A DNA stretch of 64,000 nt from Paracoccus amoyensis (GTDB lineage: Bacteria; Pseudomonadota; Alphaproteobacteria; Rhodobacterales; Rhodobacteraceae), in contig NZ_JACOQL010000001.1 in NCBI RefSeq assembly GCF_014490725.1, positions 744,001 through 808,000 of the forward strand, written 5' to 3'. Each line of letters opens with the position of its first letter. The first letter of the stretch is position 1. Positions 25,901 through 36,302 of the stretch are shown piece after piece. The position numbers were made by a program, and so were the translations under genes. The notes beneath the pieces are model-generated. The model saw only the letters and a program-made list of their open reading frames with translations, was not told the origin of the DNA and ran no database searches.

Positions 25901-26533
25901 ATGAGCGATCCGGCAGAATTTTATATGAATACCCTCGTTCCCATGGTGGTTGAGCAAACCTCTCGCGGGGAACGCGCCTATGACATTTTCTCACGCCTTC
26001 TGAAAGAACGGATCATCTTTGTATCGGGTCCGGTCCATGATGGCATGTCGACGCTGATTTCAGCGCAACTGCTGTTTCTCGAGGCAGAAAACCCCTCGAA
26101 AGACATCAGCATGTATATCAACAGCCCCGGGGGTGTCGTGACATCGGGCCTGTCGATCTATGACACGATGCAATATATCCGTCCGCGCGTCTCTACGCTG
26201 GTGGTGGGGCAGGCATCGTCGATGGGATCACTGCTGCTGGCCGCAGGTGAAAAGGGTCTGCGGTATTCGCTGCCCAATAGCCGGATCATGGTTCACCAGC
26301 CCTCGGGCGGCTTCCGCGGCACGGCCAGCGATCTTCTGATTCAAGCGCGTGAAACGGAAAGCCTGAAGCGCCGCCTGAATGATATCTATGTTCGCCACAC
26401 CGGGCGCACGCTGGAGGAAGTTGAAGCGGCCCTGGACCGTGACAGCTATATGTCGCCGGAAGAGGCGAAAAACTGGGGCCTGATCGACGAGGTTCTTGAA
26501 CCTCGCGGCAAAGCCGAGCCGGAAAAGAAATAG
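25901..26533 (+). CDS. clpP: ATP-dependent Clp protease proteolytic subunit
   Basis: A 210-residue serine protease that forms the ClpP barrel. The catalytic Ser is in [14 protein letters not shown] and the catalytic His in [10 protein letters not shown]; the Asp follows in the C-terminal domain. [20 protein letters not shown] is the oxyanion-side signature. The start ATG at 25901 has AAGGA upstream and begins [17 protein letters not shown]. It is followed by its ATPase partner clpX after 154 bases that contain a hairpin. Confidence 0.97.
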   Translation: MSDPAEFYMNTLVPMVVEQTSRGERAYDIFSRLLKERIIFVSGPVHDGMSTLISAQLLFLEAENPSKDISMYINSPGGVVTSGLSIYDTMQYIRPRVSTLVVGQASSMGSLLLAAGEKGLRYSLPNSRIMVHQPSGGFRGTASDLLIQARETESLKRRLNDIYVRHTGRTLEEVEAALDRDSYMSPEEAKNWGLIDEVLEPRGKAEPEKK

Positions 26534-26584
26534 GTTCGTTAGGGATTGTGACGGCTGGCCGTCGTCCTTAACATAGCAGAAACG

Positions 26585-26610
26585 GCTGCGGTGGCATTAC
26601 GCACCGCAGC
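26585..26610 (+). repeat. Hairpin between clpP and clpX
   Basis: A perfect 9-bp stem, GCTGCGGTG and CACCGCAGC, with an 8-base loop and no T-run. It could tune the ratio of clpP and clpX transcripts. It shares its 7-base arms with the dyad upstream of clpP. Confidence 0.5.
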
Positions 26611-26687
26611 AGATGACAAAGCGGCACTGGCTTGGCCAGTCCGCCTGTTCGACCTTGATGGCGGGCAGCAACGAAGGAATTGGACGT

Positions 26688-27953
26688 ATGGCGAACCAGT
26701 CCGGCGGCGACAGCAAAAATACGCTCTATTGCAGCTTTTGCGGCAAGAGCCAGCATGAGGTGCGCAAACTGATTGCAGGCCCGACCGTTTTCATCTGCGA
26801 TGAATGCGTCGAGCTGTGCATGGATATCATCCGCGAGGAAACGAAATCGTCCGGTCTGAAATCCGGCGATGGTGTTCCAACGCCGAAGGAAATCTGCGGC
26901 GTGCTGGATGATTATGTGATCGGGCAGGAACATGCCAAGCGTGTTCTGTCTGTCGCAGTCCATAACCATTACAAGCGTCTGAACCACGGCTCGAAATCGG
27001 ATATCGAGCTGGCGAAGTCGAACATCCTGCTGATTGGCCCGACTGGCTGCGGTAAAACGTTGTTGGCCCAGACACTGGCCCGGATTCTGGATGTTCCCTT
27101 CACCATGGCTGACGCAACCACGCTGACCGAGGCTGGTTATGTCGGTGAGGACGTAGAGAACATCATCCTGAAGCTGTTGCAGGCATCTGAATACAACGTC
27201 GAACGCGCACAGCGCGGCATCGTCTATATTGATGAGGTCGACAAGATCACGCGCAAATCGGACAATCCCTCGATCACCCGCGACGTGTCGGGCGAGGGGG
27301 TTCAGCAAGCATTGCTGAAAATCATGGAAGGCACTGTGGCCAGCGTTCCGCCGCAGGGCGGTCGTAAGCATCCCCAGCAGGAATTCCTGCAGGTAGACAC
27401 GACGAACATTCTTTTCGTTTGTGGCGGTGCTTTTGCCGGATTGGATCGGATCATCGCGCAGCGCAACAAGGGCACGGCGATGGGCTTTGGCGCGACGGTC
27501 AAGGAAAATGACGATCGTGGCGTAGGCGAGTTGTTCAAGGAATTGGAACCGGAAGATCTGCTGAAATTCGGCCTGATCCCTGAATTCGTCGGCCGTCTGC
27601 CGGTGATTGCCACGCTGACCGACCTGGATGAAGAGGCCCTGATCATCATTTTGACCAAACCGAAGAATGCCTTGGTGAAACAGTATCAGCGACTGTTCGA
27701 TCTGGAAGGCGTTCAGCTGACCTTCACCGAAGACGCGCTAAGCGCCATCGCCAAGCGCGCGATCCAGCGCAAGACCGGTGCACGCGGGTTGCGCTCGATC
27801 ATGGAGGATATCCTTCTGGATACCATGTTCGACCTGCCGGGCATGGACAGTGTCAAGGAAGTGGTTGTGAACGAAGACGCCGTTACCAATGCAGCGGTGA
27901 AACCATTGTTGATCCATTCGGATGAGAAAAAGGAAAGCGCCTCGGCCAGCTGA
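26688..27953 (+). CDS. clpX: ATP-dependent Clp protease ATP-binding subunit ClpX
   Basis: A 421-residue AAA+ unfoldase that feeds substrates into ClpP. The N-terminal zinc domain ([15 protein letters not shown] ... ICDECVELC) binds adaptors, Walker A is [12 protein letters not shown], Walker [11 protein letters not shown], and the pore loop GYVGEDVE precedes it. [21 protein letters not shown] is the small AAA subdomain. The ATG at 26688 ([10 protein letters not shown]) follows GAAGGA. An intrinsic terminator follows. In related Caulobacter ClpXP controls the cell cycle; that role is not shown here. Confidence 0.97.
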   Translation: MANQSGGDSKNTLYCSFCGKSQHEVRKLIAGPTVFICDECVELCMDIIREETKSSGLKSGDGVPTPKEICGVLDDYVIGQEHAKRVLSVAVHNHYKRLNHGSKSDIELAKSNILLIGPTGCGKTLLAQTLARILDVPFTMADATTLTEAGYVGEDVENIILKLLQASEYNVERAQRGIVYIDEVDKITRKSDNPSITRDVSGEGVQQALLKIMEGTVASVPPQGGRKHPQQEFLQVDTTNILFVCGGAFAGLDRIIAQRNKGTAMGFGATVKENDDRGVGELFKELEPEDLLKFGLIPEFVGRLPVIATLTDLDEEALIIILTKPKNALVKQYQRLFDLEGVQLTFTEDALSAIAKRAIQRKTGARGLRSIMEDILLDTMFDLPGMDSVKEVVVNEDAVTNAAVKPLLIHSDEKKESASAS

Positions 27954-27977
27954 TATTTTCAGCTTCGACACTTTCCC

Positions 27978-28010
27978 GGCCGCCGGTAGGTCCTGACCGG
28001 CGGCCATTTT
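27978..28010 (+). terminator. Terminator-like hairpin after clpX
   Basis: A perfect 10-bp stem (GGCCGCCGGT and ACCGGCGGCC), an 8-base loop, then ATTTTC. The T-tract is short, so termination may be partial. Confidence 0.65.
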
Positions 28011-28124
28011 CATGGCTTGCATTCGCTTGCCGCGCCGATTTGAACATGCGCTGATCGCGAAGTCTGGACCTTGCGTCCGGATTACTGCATATCCAAGATA
28101 GCACGTCCTCAGGAGGTCTTATCC

Positions 28125-28508
28125 ATGTCTGCCAAATCCCTCTTCCTCCGCTTTTTCACCTGGTGGAACAGTGAGACCTGGAACACGCAGTTCTGGACCT
28201 GGCGGCACGGCCAAAAGGTCGGCGAGGACGAACAGGGGAATATCTTCTACCAGACCAAGGACGGCAAACGCCGTTGGGTAATTTACAACGGCGAGTCCGA
28301 AGCAAGCCGGATCACGCCGGAATGGCATGGCTGGTTGCATCATACCTGGGCCGAACCGCCGACCAAGGCTCCGTTGCAACATCGGCCGTGGGAAAAACCG
28401 CATTTGCCGAACCTGACCGGCACGGTCGAGGCCTATCACCCAACCGGCTCGCTTTATCGTGCGGAACCCGCTGCGCGTCGCGATTATGATGCATGGCAGC
28501 CTGAATAA
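28125..28508 (+). CDS. NADH:ubiquinone oxidoreductase subunit NDUFA12 family protein
   Basis: A 127-residue homologue of the mitochondrial complex I accessory subunit NDUFA12 (B17.2). Alphaproteobacteria, Paracoccus included, carry this supernumerary subunit. [29 protein letters not shown] and the Trp-rich [16 protein letters not shown] are conserved. The ATG at 28125 has a strong AGGAGGT upstream; the long open frame before it is not coding. It is predicted to bind the membrane-matrix arm interface on the cytoplasmic side. It sits away from the nuo operon, next to DUF2155, as in relatives. Confidence 0.9.
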   Translation: MSAKSLFLRFFTWWNSETWNTQFWTWRHGQKVGEDEQGNIFYQTKDGKRRWVIYNGESEASRITPEWHGWLHHTWAEPPTKAPLQHRPWEKPHLPNLTGTVEAYHPTGSLYRAEPAARRDYDAWQPE

Positions 28509-28536
28509 GCTTGCATACAGGATTCGAGGTGACGCG

Positions 28537-28896
28537 ATGATGCGTCTTTTGACCGCCATCACATTGATTTTCGGCTTGGCTTTGCCTGCGGCTGCGCAAC
28601 AGGTCGCCCGCGCGGATGGTGCATTGCTGCGGGGTTTGGACAAAGTTTCCGGGCGTACAACCGATATCAATCTGGCCGTCGGCGAATCCGCGGCTTATGG
28701 CCGGTTGGAAGTCAGTCTGGGTGAATGCCGCTATCCGGCGGGCGACCCCAGTTCAGATGCCTATGCACAATTGACGATCAAGGACGTGACGCAGAATACG
28801 ACCGTTTTTGCGGGGTGGATGATTGCGTCTTCGCCCGCCTTGTCAGCCCTTGATGATGCGCGCTACGACGTTTGGGTCATTTCCTGCCAAAGCTGA
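28537..28896 (+). CDS. DUF2155 domain-containing secreted protein
   Basis: A 119-residue protein with a signal peptide (MMRLLTAITLIFGLALPAAAQ). The DUF2155 core is LLRGLDKVSGRTTDINLAVG, ECRYPAGDPSSDAYAQL and a C-terminal [20 protein letters not shown] with a last-strand Cys, so one disulfide (two Cys in total) is likely. It is conserved in alphaproteobacteria near NDUFA12 and aat; the function is unknown. The 3' end overlaps the convergent aat gene by 34 bases. Confidence 0.85.
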   Translation: MMRLLTAITLIFGLALPAAAQQVARADGALLRGLDKVSGRTTDINLAVGESAAYGRLEVSLGECRYPAGDPSSDAYAQLTIKDVTQNTTVFAGWMIASSPALSALDDARYDVWVISCQS

Positions 28897-29498
28897 TCCG
28901 CATCAGGCAGCGGCTTTGCGGTGAAATCTGCGTTGATCTGTAACGCCTGTTTCAGCTGCGCCTTATAGATCCCGCGTGAAATTTCGATCCCGCCCATATT
29001 TTTCAGATGAGGGGTCAGAAACTGCGTATCGAACAAAGTGAATCCACAGCGGGCCAGATGGCTGGACGTCCAGAGCAGTGCCATTTTTGATCCATTGGTC
29101 TGCCCCGACACCATGGATTCACCAAAAAAGGCACCGCCCAGCGTTACCCCGAAAATGCCGCCGGCAAACTGCCCGCCCTTCTGAATTTCAATGGAATGGG
29201 CGTAACCGGCCTGATGAAGCGCATGATAAATTGCAAATAGCGGTCCGTTGATCCAGGTTGCTTCGCGGTTCGAACAGGCGCTTACAACGGCATCGAAATC
29301 ACGATTCAGATGGGCGGACCATTCACCGCGTCGCAGATCGCGCCGTAAGGAACGCGAGGCATGGACCCGTCCGACGGGGATAATCCCCCTTTGCGCGGGA
29401 TCGAACCAATGCAGTTGCGGATCATCCGCGCTTTCGGCCATGGGAAAGACGCCCTGCGCATAGGCGTTCAGCAACAGCGCGGGCGTCAATTGGGTCAC
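28863..29498 (-). CDS. aat: Leucyl/phenylalanyl-tRNA-protein transferase
   Basis: A 211-residue N-end-rule enzyme that adds Leu or Phe to N-terminal Arg/Lys, marking proteins for the ClpS-ClpAP system. It shows [55 protein letters not shown] and [13 protein letters not shown]. The GTG at 29498 overlaps the accC stop codon (GTGA) and starts TQLTPALLL, in keeping with the family; a TTG at 29537 would add 13 residues read through accC. It shares its last 34 bases with the convergent DUF2155 gene. Confidence 0.93.
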   Translation of the reverse strand: MTQLTPALLLNAYAQGVFPMAESADDPQLHWFDPAQRGIIPVGRVHASRSLRRDLRRGEWSAHLNRDFDAVVSACSNREATWINGPLFAIYHALHQAGYAHSIEIQKGGQFAGGIFGVTLGGAFFGESMVSGQTNGSKMALLWTSSHLARCGFTLFDTQFLTPHLKNMGGIEISRGIYKAQLKQALQINADFTAKPLPDADQLWQEMTQTS

Positions 29499-30847
29499 AG
29501 ATCCGCTTTTTGCCTTTCCAGCCAGCGTTCCAGCCAATGGATCGAGTAATTGCCGGACTGGATATCAGGCTCTTGCAGAAGTGCCTGGAACAAGGGGATG
29601 GTGGTATCCACGCCGTCGATGATCAATTCGCCCAAGGCGCGGTTCAGACGCGCCAGCGCCTCGGGGCGATCACGGCCATGAACGATCAGCTTGCCGATCA
29701 AACTGTCGTAATAGGGCGGGATCGAGTAGCCATCATACAGCGCCGAATCGATCCGAACACCCAGACCCCCCGGGGCGTGGAACTGGGTGATCCGGCCCGG
29801 AGACGGGCTGAAATTCGGCAGCTTTTCGGCATTGATGCGAACTTCGATGGCGTGACCGTTGATCTTCAGCTTGTCTTGATCCAACTCCATCGGCTCGCCT
29901 GCGGCGACACGGATTTGTTCGCGAACCAGATCGACGCCATAGATGGCCTCGGTCACGGGATGTTCGACCTGAAGGCGGGTGTTCATTTCGATGAAATAGA
30001 ATTCACCATCTTCATAAAGAAATTCGATGGTGCCAGCGCCAGCATATTGGATTTTTGCAATCGCATCGGCGCAGACCTTGCCGATCCGGGCACGCTCTTC
30101 CGGCGTGATGACCGGACCGGGGGCTTCTTCCAGCACTTTCTGGTGGCGGCGCTGCAACGAACAATCGCGTTCCCCCAAATGGACGGCGTTGCCCTTGCCA
30201 TCACCAAATACCTGGATTTCGATGTGGCGCGGCTTCTGGAGGTATTTCTCGATATAGACATCTGGATTGCCAAAAGCGGCTTTCGCCTCGCTTCGTGCGG
30301 TGCGGAAGGCGACTTCAAGACCTTTTTCATCTTGCGCGACCTTCATGCCGCGACCGCCACCGCCAGCCGTTGCCTTGATGATGACCGGATAACCGATCTG
30401 GGCGGCAACCTTTTTCGCATCATCGACATCATCAACGCCGCCATCGCTGCCGGGAACGACCGGGATACCAAGCGCCTTGGCCGTATCCTTGGCAGTGATT
30501 TTATCACCCATGATGCGGATATGTTCGGCCTTGGGGCCAATGAAGGTGATGTCGTGATCTTCCAGCATCTGAACGAAATTGGCGTTCTCGGACAGGAAGC
30601 CATAGCCGGGATGCACGGCCTGCGCTCCGGTGATTTCGCACGCGGCAATGATCGCCGCCGGGTTCAGATAGCTCTCTGTGGATGAATTGGGGCCGATACA
30701 GACCGATTCATCAGCCATGCGCACATGCATCGCATCAGTATCGGCAACCGAATGAACAGCAACGGTCTGAATGCCCATCTCGCGGCAGGCGCGGATCACA
30801 CGCAGGGCAATTTCGCCCCGGTTGGCGATCAGGATTTTATCAAACAT
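29495..30847 (-). CDS. accC: Acetyl-CoA carboxylase, biotin carboxylase subunit
   Basis: A 450-residue ATP-grasp enzyme that carboxylates the biotin of AccB, the first step of fatty acid synthesis. Signatures are [31 protein letters not shown], the ATP loop [30 protein letters not shown] and [14 protein letters not shown] with the catalytic residues. It lies 7 bases downstream of accB, giving an accB-accC pair, and its stop overlaps the aat start. Confidence 0.97.
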   Translation of the reverse strand: MFDKILIANRGEIALRVIRACREMGIQTVAVHSVADTDAMHVRMADESVCIGPNSSTESYLNPAAIIAACEITGAQAVHPGYGFLSENANFVQMLEDHDITFIGPKAEHIRIMGDKITAKDTAKALGIPVVPGSDGGVDDVDDAKKVAAQIGYPVIIKATAGGGGRGMKVAQDEKGLEVAFRTARSEAKAAFGNPDVYIEKYLQKPRHIEIQVFGDGKGNAVHLGERDCSLQRRHQKVLEEAPGPVITPEERARIGKVCADAIAKIQYAGAGTIEFLYEDGEFYFIEMNTRLQVEHPVTEAIYGVDLVREQIRVAAGEPMELDQDKLKINGHAIEVRINAEKLPNFSPSPGRITQFHAPGGLGVRIDSALYDGYSIPPYYDSLIGKLIVHGRDRPEALARLNRALGELIIDGVDTTIPLFQALLQEPDIQSGNYSIHWLERWLERQKADL

Positions 30848-30854
30848 GACCGCC

Positions 30855-31376
30855 TCACTCGACGATCATCAGCGGCGAGCCAAATTCGACCGGGGTGCCG
30901 TCATCAATCAGGATGCGCTTTACGGTGCCTGCGCGCGGGGCAGGGATGTGGTTCATGGTCTTCATGGCTTCGACGATCATCAGCGTATCGCCTTCGGCCA
31001 CGGTCTGGCCAATCTGCACGAAGGGCGCGGCACCGGGTTCAGCCGCCAGATAGGCCGTCCCGACCATGGGCGAGGTGACGGCACCTGGCAAGGTTGCCGG
31101 ATCTTCCGATGCGGCGGCTGCAGGGGTGGCCGCCGCAGTCGCTGCTACAGACGCTGCAACGGGCGCTGCTGCAGTCGGCGCGACATAGGCCGGTGGGGCG
31201 GCATAGGTGACTTGTTTCCCCTGCTTCGACAGGCTGACCGTCAGGCGATCATGTTCGCCATATTCACGTTTGACCGAAATATCAGCCAGATTGCTGGCGT
31301 TCAAAAGCTCGGCCAGCGACTGAATAAAGGCCACGTCGCCATCATGATGTTTGTCGTGTTTGGGGTCGTTGCTCAT
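30855..31376 (-). CDS. accB: Acetyl-CoA carboxylase biotin carboxyl carrier protein
   Basis: A 173-residue protein carrying the biotinylated domain. The target Lys is in [15 protein letters not shown] near the C-terminus; the central Ala/Pro-rich stretch ([18 protein letters not shown]) is the usual flexible linker, and the N-terminal part ([19 protein letters not shown]) contacts the carboxylase. The ATG at 31376 follows AGAGGA and is preferred over the ATG five codons upstream. It heads the accB-accC-aat operon. Confidence 0.95.
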   Translation of the reverse strand: MSNDPKHDKHHDGDVAFIQSLAELLNASNLADISVKREYGEHDRLTVSLSKQGKQVTYAAPPAYVAPTAAAPVAASVAATAAATPAAAASEDPATLPGAVTSPMVGTAYLAAEPGAAPFVQIGQTVAEGDTLMIVEAMKTMNHIPAPRAGTVKRILIDDGTPVEFGSPLMIVE

Positions 31377-31503
31377 GCCGTCCTCTGCCATGTGTTGTTC
31401 GCGCCTTCTGCCGAAGCAGCAGCGTTTGCTTGCTTATAGCCTTGTATGCTGTCCAAGGGGAAGGGATTCGCGCAAATGCACCGTTTCAAGGGGTTCGATG
31501 TCG

Positions 31504-31821
31504 TCACGCGGGGCGGTTCGCCCTTTCCGCGATCCCGGATACGCCCTCGCGCCGCGTCAGTTCCGCCTCGACTTCGGTCAGGGTGACGCCGCGCGACGTG
31601 AGCATGACCAGCAGATGAAAGATCACGTCTGCCGCCTCGGATGTCAGCCGATCGCGGTCGCCCTTCACCGCCTCGATAATGGCTTCCACCGCTTCTTCGC
31701 CAAATTTTTCGGCGCATTTTTCCGGGCCTTTTGCCAGCAGCTTGGCGGTCCAACTGGAATCTGGATCGGCGGTTTTGCGCGCCTCGATGGTGGTGGCAAG
31801 GCGTTGGATGGCGGTGGTCAT
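31504..31821 (-). CDS. hisE: Phosphoribosyl-ATP pyrophosphatase
   Basis: A 105-residue all-helical enzyme of the MazG fold that removes pyrophosphate from phosphoribosyl-ATP, the second step of histidine synthesis. [17 protein letters not shown] and [16 protein letters not shown] carry the acidic metal ligands. Its ATG overlaps the hisF stop codon (ATGA), so hisF and hisE are coupled. HisE is separate from HisI here. Confidence 0.95.
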   Translation of the reverse strand: MTTAIQRLATTIEARKTADPDSSWTAKLLAKGPEKCAEKFGEEAVEAIIEAVKGDRDRLTSEAADVIFHLLVMLTSRGVTLTEVEAELTRREGVSGIAERANRPA

Positions 31822-32579
31822 GTCAACCTCATCGGGATTCCTGCAGCGGCCATGTGGGCCTTGGCTTCGGCAATGGTGAAGGTGCCGAAGTGAAAGATCG
31901 ACGCGGCCAGAACGGCCGAGGCATGGCCTTCGGTCACACCCTCCACAAAGTGATCCAGCGTTCCGACGCCTCCCGACGCGATAACGGGGATGTTTACCGC
32001 ATCAGCAATCGCGCGGGTCAATGGGATGTTGAAGCCAGCCCGCGTGCCATCGCGGTCCATCGAGGTCAGCAGGATTTCGCCCGCGCCCCTGGCTGCGACC
32101 GTGCGGGCAAACTCGACCGCGTCGATGCCGGTCGGTTGGCGCCCACCATGCGTGAATATTTGCCACTCCCCCGGAGCCACAGTTTTCGCATCTATCGCCA
32201 CGACGATGCACTGGCTGCCAAACCGATCTGCCGCTTCGGCCACCACATCGGGATTGGCCACAGCGGCGGAATTGAAGCTGACCTTGTCAGCGCCAGCCAG
32301 CAACAGATTGCGCACGTCATGGTGACTGCGCACGCCACCACCAACGGTCAGGGGCACGAAGCATTGTTCCGCCGTCCGCGTCACCAGATCGAACATCGTG
32401 CCACGGTTTTCATGGGTCGCGTGAATGTCGAGGAAACAGATTTCGTCTGCCCCCGCTGCGTCATAGGCCCGGGCCGCCTGAACCGGATCGCCGGCATCGA
32501 CCAGATCGACAAAATTGACGCCCTTGACGACGCGGCCATCAGCCACATCCAGACAGGGAATGATGCGGGTTTTCAGCAT
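31818..32579 (-). CDS. hisF: Imidazole glycerol phosphate synthase, cyclase subunit
   Basis: A 253-residue TIM barrel that, with the HisH glutaminase encoded elsewhere, makes imidazole glycerol phosphate and AICAR. The catalytic Asp residues are in [15 protein letters not shown] and [29 protein letters not shown] and [11 protein letters not shown] are the phosphate loops. hisE follows with a 4-base overlap. Confidence 0.96.
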   Translation of the reverse strand: MLKTRIIPCLDVADGRVVKGVNFVDLVDAGDPVQAARAYDAAGADEICFLDIHATHENRGTMFDLVTRTAEQCFVPLTVGGGVRSHHDVRNLLLAGADKVSFNSAAVANPDVVAEAADRFGSQCIVVAIDAKTVAPGEWQIFTHGGRQPTGIDAVEFARTVAARGAGEILLTSMDRDGTRAGFNIPLTRAIADAVNIPVIASGGVGTLDHFVEGVTEGHASAVLAASIFHFGTFTIAEAKAHMAAAGIPMRLT

Positions 32580-32655
32580 CGGATCGCCTTTCCTTGGCCC
32601 TTGGGCCGCTTGCTTGCCTGTTACCTAAGCATAAATCGCCGCGCCGACCAGAGGG

Positions 32656-33486
32656 TCAGGCCTGCGTCGCCTTGCGCGCCTGCACGCTGCGCCAGATGAA
32701 TGCCACGATAAAGATCAGCGTCAGCACCAGAATGACGGTCGGGGCAGGGGCGCTGTCCAGAAAGAAGCTGAGATAGGTTCCGGTCAGCATCGCTATCGTG
32801 CAGACCGCGACCGCGACGACCAGCATCCGTCCAAAGCTGCGCACCAGCAGAAAGGCAATTGCGCCCGGTGCGATCAGCAGGCCGACGGCAAGGATCAGCC
32901 CCGTCGCGGTCAGCGTCGCGACAATGGTCAGCGACAGGATCATCAGCAGGCCGTAATGCAGCAGGCCAACCCGCAAGCCGGACGCCCGCGCCTGAATGGG
33001 ATCAAAGGCGAACAGCATCAGGTCTTTCCAGAAGATCAGCAACAGTGCCGACACCGCGACCGAGATGATCCCTGCCGTCAACAGATCCTGAAGTCCGACC
33101 CCCAGCATATTGCCGAACAGGATATGATCCAGATCCACGCCCGAGTTGATCGAGGTATAAAGCACGATCCCCAACCCGAACATTCCCGAAAAGACCACGC
33201 CCATCACCGTATCCTGCTTGATCCGGCTGTTTTCCGACAGAAAGCCCGTGGCAAGCGCGGTGAACATGCCCGCAAGAAAGGCCCCGATGACCAGCGGGAA
33301 GTTCAGGATATAGGCCAGAACGACGCCGGGCAGAACCGCATGGCTGACCGCATCGCCCATCAGTGCCCAGCCTTTCAGGACCAGAAAACAAGACAGCAGG
33401 GCCGTCGGCACTGCAACGATCACCCCGATCAGAAAGGCGTTCTGCATGAAGGGAAACTGGAACGGCATCAGCAGGGTCTCGATCAT
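32656..33486 (-). CDS. sitD: Metal (Mn/Fe-type) ABC transporter permease, SitD-like
   Basis: A 276-residue permease of the ABC-3 family with about eight hydrophobic helices; residues near the start (FQFPFMQNAFLIGVIVAVPTALLSC) and VSHAVLPGVVLAYILNFP are typical. It is the last of four genes and overlaps the previous one by 4 bases (33483-33486). Two different permeases in one operon indicates the SitABCD/MntABCD layout rather than the single-permease ZnuABC. Confidence 0.88.
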   Translation of the reverse strand: MIETLLMPFQFPFMQNAFLIGVIVAVPTALLSCFLVLKGWALMGDAVSHAVLPGVVLAYILNFPLVIGAFLAGMFTALATGFLSENSRIKQDTVMGVVFSGMFGLGIVLYTSINSGVDLDHILFGNMLGVGLQDLLTAGIISVAVSALLLIFWKDLMLFAFDPIQARASGLRVGLLHYGLLMILSLTIVATLTATGLILAVGLLIAPGAIAFLLVRSFGRMLVVAVAVCTIAMLTGTYLSFFLDSAPAPTVILVLTLIFIVAFIWRSVQARKATQA

Positions 33487-34346
33487 TCAGCCGCTCCTTC
33501 CCGCAAGGCTGCGGCGGCTTTTGCCCGCGCCGCCAGAAGTCCGTGTTTGGGCGCAAAGATGAATACCAGAACGAAAATCAATGTTTGCAGACAGACGATG
33601 ATCCCGCCCGTCGCACCATCCAGGAAATAACTGAGATAGGCACCGACAAAACTGGTCAGCGTGCCGATCAGAACCGACATCACGATCAGGCGCGGAAAGC
33701 GGTCGCACAACAGATAGGCCGTGGCGCCCGGTGTGACGACCATGGCTATGACCAGAAAAGCGCCCACCGTCTGCATCGCCGCAACGACGCAGGCTGACAG
33801 CAGGACGAAAAACATGCCCTTCAAAAGTCGTGGACGCAAGCCGATGGTGCGGGCGTGGTTTTCGTCGAAAAACACGACCATCAGGTCTTTCCATTTCAGC
33901 AGCAGAACCGCCAATGACACGAAACCGATGATTGCCAGTTGCAGCGTATCTTCGGGCGTGATGGCAAGAATGTTGCCCATGACGATGCTTTGGATCGACA
34001 CCGACACCGGATTGATCGAGATCATGAACAGGCCAAGACCAAAGAATGCCGTGAAGATCAGGCCTATCACCACATCGACCTTTAGCCCCGACCGATCCGA
34101 CAGAAAAAGCATCGCAGCCGCTGCCAGTCCACCTGACAGGAACGCACCAAGCGCAAAGGGTAACCCCAGCATATAGGCGCCCGCCACACCCGGCACGACC
34201 GAATGGGACAGTGCGTCACCAATCAGCGACCAGCCGCGCAGCATCAGATATGCCGACAGAAAGGCACAGACCCCGCCGACAAGGGCCGACACCCACATTG
34301 CGTTGGTCATGTAGCCATAGGTGAATGGCTCCAGCAGCAGGTTCAT
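33483..34346 (-). CDS. sitC: Metal (Mn/Fe-type) ABC transporter permease, SitC-like
   Basis: A 287-residue ABC-3 permease. The first helices ([29 protein letters not shown]), [16 protein letters not shown] and [12 protein letters not shown] are family features. It pairs with the second permease downstream as a heterodimer and overlaps both neighbours by 4 bases, so the four genes are translated together. Confidence 0.88.
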   Translation of the reverse strand: MNLLLEPFTYGYMTNAMWVSALVGGVCAFLSAYLMLRGWSLIGDALSHSVVPGVAGAYMLGLPFALGAFLSGGLAAAAMLFLSDRSGLKVDVVIGLIFTAFFGLGLFMISINPVSVSIQSIVMGNILAITPEDTLQLAIIGFVSLAVLLLKWKDLMVVFFDENHARTIGLRPRLLKGMFFVLLSACVVAAMQTVGAFLVIAMVVTPGATAYLLCDRFPRLIVMSVLIGTLTSFVGAYLSYFLDGATGGIIVCLQTLIFVLVFIFAPKHGLLAARAKAAAALREGAAE

Positions 34347-35263
34347 TTCATATGATCTCGCGCCGCGCGACTGTGTTCTGCGCTGTCCAGCACATGCGTT
34401 CTGTCGCCATATTGAACCAGCGGCCGTTCGTCGTCGCTGATGATCGAGATGCGCCGCGGATCGTCGTCGTCATGCAGCGCCTGACCGCCCAACGTGAAGT
34501 GACGCAAGACCCCGCCAAAGGTCTTTTCCAGGTTGGCGCGGGTAAAGGTTGTCTCGGTCGGGCCATAGGCCAGCACGGTTCCCTTGACCAGCACCACGCG
34601 GTCGCAAAATTCCGGAACCGAGCCAAGGTTATGGGTCGAAACCAACATCACCCGACCTTCGTCGCGCAATTCGCCCAAAAGGTGTATAATCTGTTCTTCG
34701 GTTTTGACATCGACGCCGGTGAACGGTTCGTCCAGCAGGATGACCTGACCATCCTGCGCCAAAGCACGGGCCAGAAAGACGCGCTTTTTCTGACCGCCTG
34801 ACAACTCTCCGATCTGGCGGTGGCGGTAATCCTGCATGTTCACACGGCGCAAGGCAGCATCGACGGCGTCGTGATCCGCTTCGGATGGACGGCGCAGCAA
34901 GCCCATTTTGCCATAACGCCCCATCATCACGACATCTTCGACCAAGACGGGAAAGGACCAGTCGACTTCTTCGGCTTGCGGCACATAGGCAACAAGATTG
35001 CGCTTCAAAGCCTCGTCGACGGTCAGGCCCAGCAGGCGGATATTGCCCTTGGCCGATGGAATGAACCCCATGATCGCCTTGAACAGCGTCGATTTGCCAG
35101 AACCATTGACACCGACCAAAGCGGTCACCGTGCCGCGCGGAATTTCAAAACTGGCGTGGCGCAATGCGGTGTGGCCATTGCGATAGGTGACGGTGACATC
35201 ATCTGCCATGATGCCGCCGCCCGGATCGTTTGTATCGACTGTCTGTGCCTGACGTGTCATCAT
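34343..35263 (-). CDS. sitB: Metal (Mn/Fe-type) ABC transporter ATP-binding protein, SitB-like
   Basis: A 306-residue ATPase: Walker [14 protein letters not shown]-loop [10 protein letters not shown], signature [16 protein letters not shown], Walker [13 protein letters not shown] and the switch His in STHNLG. The C-terminal extension after about residue 240 holds a His/Asp-rich stretch ([15 protein letters not shown]), a possible metal contact or simple tail. It starts 1 base after the sitA stop codon and overlaps the permease gene by 4 bases. Confidence 0.9.
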   Translation of the reverse strand: MMTRQAQTVDTNDPGGGIMADDVTVTYRNGHTALRHASFEIPRGTVTALVGVNGSGKSTLFKAIMGFIPSAKGNIRLLGLTVDEALKRNLVAYVPQAEEVDWSFPVLVEDVVMMGRYGKMGLLRRPSEADHDAVDAALRRVNMQDYRHRQIGELSGGQKKRVFLARALAQDGQVILLDEPFTGVDVKTEEQIIHLLGELRDEGRVMLVSTHNLGSVPEFCDRVVLVKGTVLAYGPTETTFTRANLEKTFGGVLRHFTLGGQALHDDDDPRRISIISDDERPLVQYGDRTHVLDSAEHSRAARDHMK

Positions 35264-35264
35264 C

Positions 35265-36176
35265 TTATTCCACCCGTTTCAAGCCATTCTGCAAGCCATC
35301 CGCAAGCGTTTGCGAGGTAAGTTTCAGCAGGTCCAGATAGGTGGGCACGGGGCCGTCGGGTTCGGACAGGCTGTCGACATACAGCACGCCCCCATAATGC
35401 GCCCCGGTTTCCCGCGCGACCTGTTCGGCCGGGCCCGTATTCACCGTGCTTTCGCAGAATACCGCAGGGATCTCGTGCTGCTTGATCCCGTCGATCACCT
35501 CGCGGATCTGACGCGGCGTGCCCATCTGATCTGCGTTGATCGGCCATAGATAAAGCTCTTTCATCGCGAAATCGCGGGCCAGGTAGCTGAAAGCCCCTTC
35601 GCAGGAAACCAGCCAGCGTTTCTCTGCAGGGACTTGTTCAATCTGTTGGCGCAGTGGTTCGATGGTGGCTTGCAGCTGTTCCTTATAGGCCGCGGCATTG
35701 GACGCATAGGTCTGCGCGTTCGTCGGATCCGCGGCGGCTAGCGCTTTTTCAATATTGTCGACATAGATCAAAGCGTTTTCCAGACCCATCCATGCATGAG
35801 GATTGGGCTTGCCGTCATAATCCCCGCCCGCAATCGCAATAGGCGTGATCCCGTCACTTACGGTGACTTCCGGAATGTTGCGCAGATTGGCCAGAAACTG
35901 TTCGAACCATCGTTCCAGATTAAGCCCGTTCCACAGGATCAGATCAGCGCCCTGGGCACGCACCAGATCTTGCGGGGTTGGTTCATAGCCATGGATTTCC
36001 GCGCCCGGTTTGGTGATCGACACAACCTCGGCCGCGTCGCCCGCGACGTTTTGCGTCATATCCGCCAAGACAGTGAAGGTGGTGACAACCTTCAGCTTAT
36101 CCTGAGCCTGAGCCGTTCCAGCAGTCAGCATGGTGATCGCCATCACGTTTATCAGCGTGGTCTTTCTTCGTCGCAT
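35265..36176 (-). CDS. sitA: Metal (Mn/Fe-type) ABC transporter periplasmic binding protein, SitA-like
   Basis: A 303-residue cluster A-I metal-binding protein with a signal peptide ([18 protein letters not shown]). The four metal ligands are recognisable: His in [11 protein letters not shown], His in [12 protein letters not shown], Glu in [10 protein letters not shown] and Asp in [11 protein letters not shown]. There is no His/Asp-rich loop, the hallmark of zinc-specific ZnuA, which favours manganese or iron. It heads sitABCD and lies downstream of the promoter with two Fur-family-like boxes. Confidence 0.9.
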   Translation of the reverse strand: MRRRKTTLINVMAITMLTAGTAQAQDKLKVVTTFTVLADMTQNVAGDAAEVVSITKPGAEIHGYEPTPQDLVRAQGADLILWNGLNLERWFEQFLANLRNIPEVTVSDGITPIAIAGGDYDGKPNPHAWMGLENALIYVDNIEKALAAADPTNAQTYASNAAAYKEQLQATIEPLRQQIEQVPAEKRWLVSCEGAFSYLARDFAMKELYLWPINADQMGTPRQIREVIDGIKQHEIPAVFCESTVNTGPAEQVARETGAHYGGVLYVDSLSEPDGPVPTYLDLLKLTSQTLADGLQNGLKRVE

Positions 36177-36206
36177 TTTTTCCGTCGCATCTGTGTTGTT
36201 CGGATC

Positions 36207-36236
36207 AGTAAATGCGAACGATTCTCATAAAGTCAA
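36207..36236 (-). promoter_or_regulatory. Candidate sitABCD promoter
   Basis: Reading leftward, TTGACT (36236-36231) and TTTACT (36212-36207) are 18 bases apart and end 31 bases before the sitA start. The spacer is occupied almost exactly by one of the two boxes. Confidence 0.6.
36213..36227. promoter_or_regulatory. Fur-family-like box 1 (in promoter spacer)
   Basis: TGCGAAC-G-ATTCTCA, a 7-1-7 inverted repeat matching at 5 of 7 positions, between the candidate -35 and -10 of sitA. It begins exactly 30 bases from box 2, three helical turns, so both face the same side of the DNA. Confidence 0.6.
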
Positions 36237-36242
36237 TACAGA

Positions 36243-36257
36243 TGCGAATAATTCGCA
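36243..36257. promoter_or_regulatory. Fur-family-like box 2 (perfect)
   Basis: TGCGAAT-A-ATTCGCA, a perfect 7-1-7 palindrome of the symmetry used by Fur-family repressors, lying 6 bases beyond the candidate -35. In alphaproteobacteria such sites control manganese and iron uptake through Mur/Fur or related proteins. Which member binds is not shown. Confidence 0.65.
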
Positions 36258-36302
36258 ACTAAGTGAAAGTATCTCTACCGCTTGCTATACCACAGGCACG
36301 GA

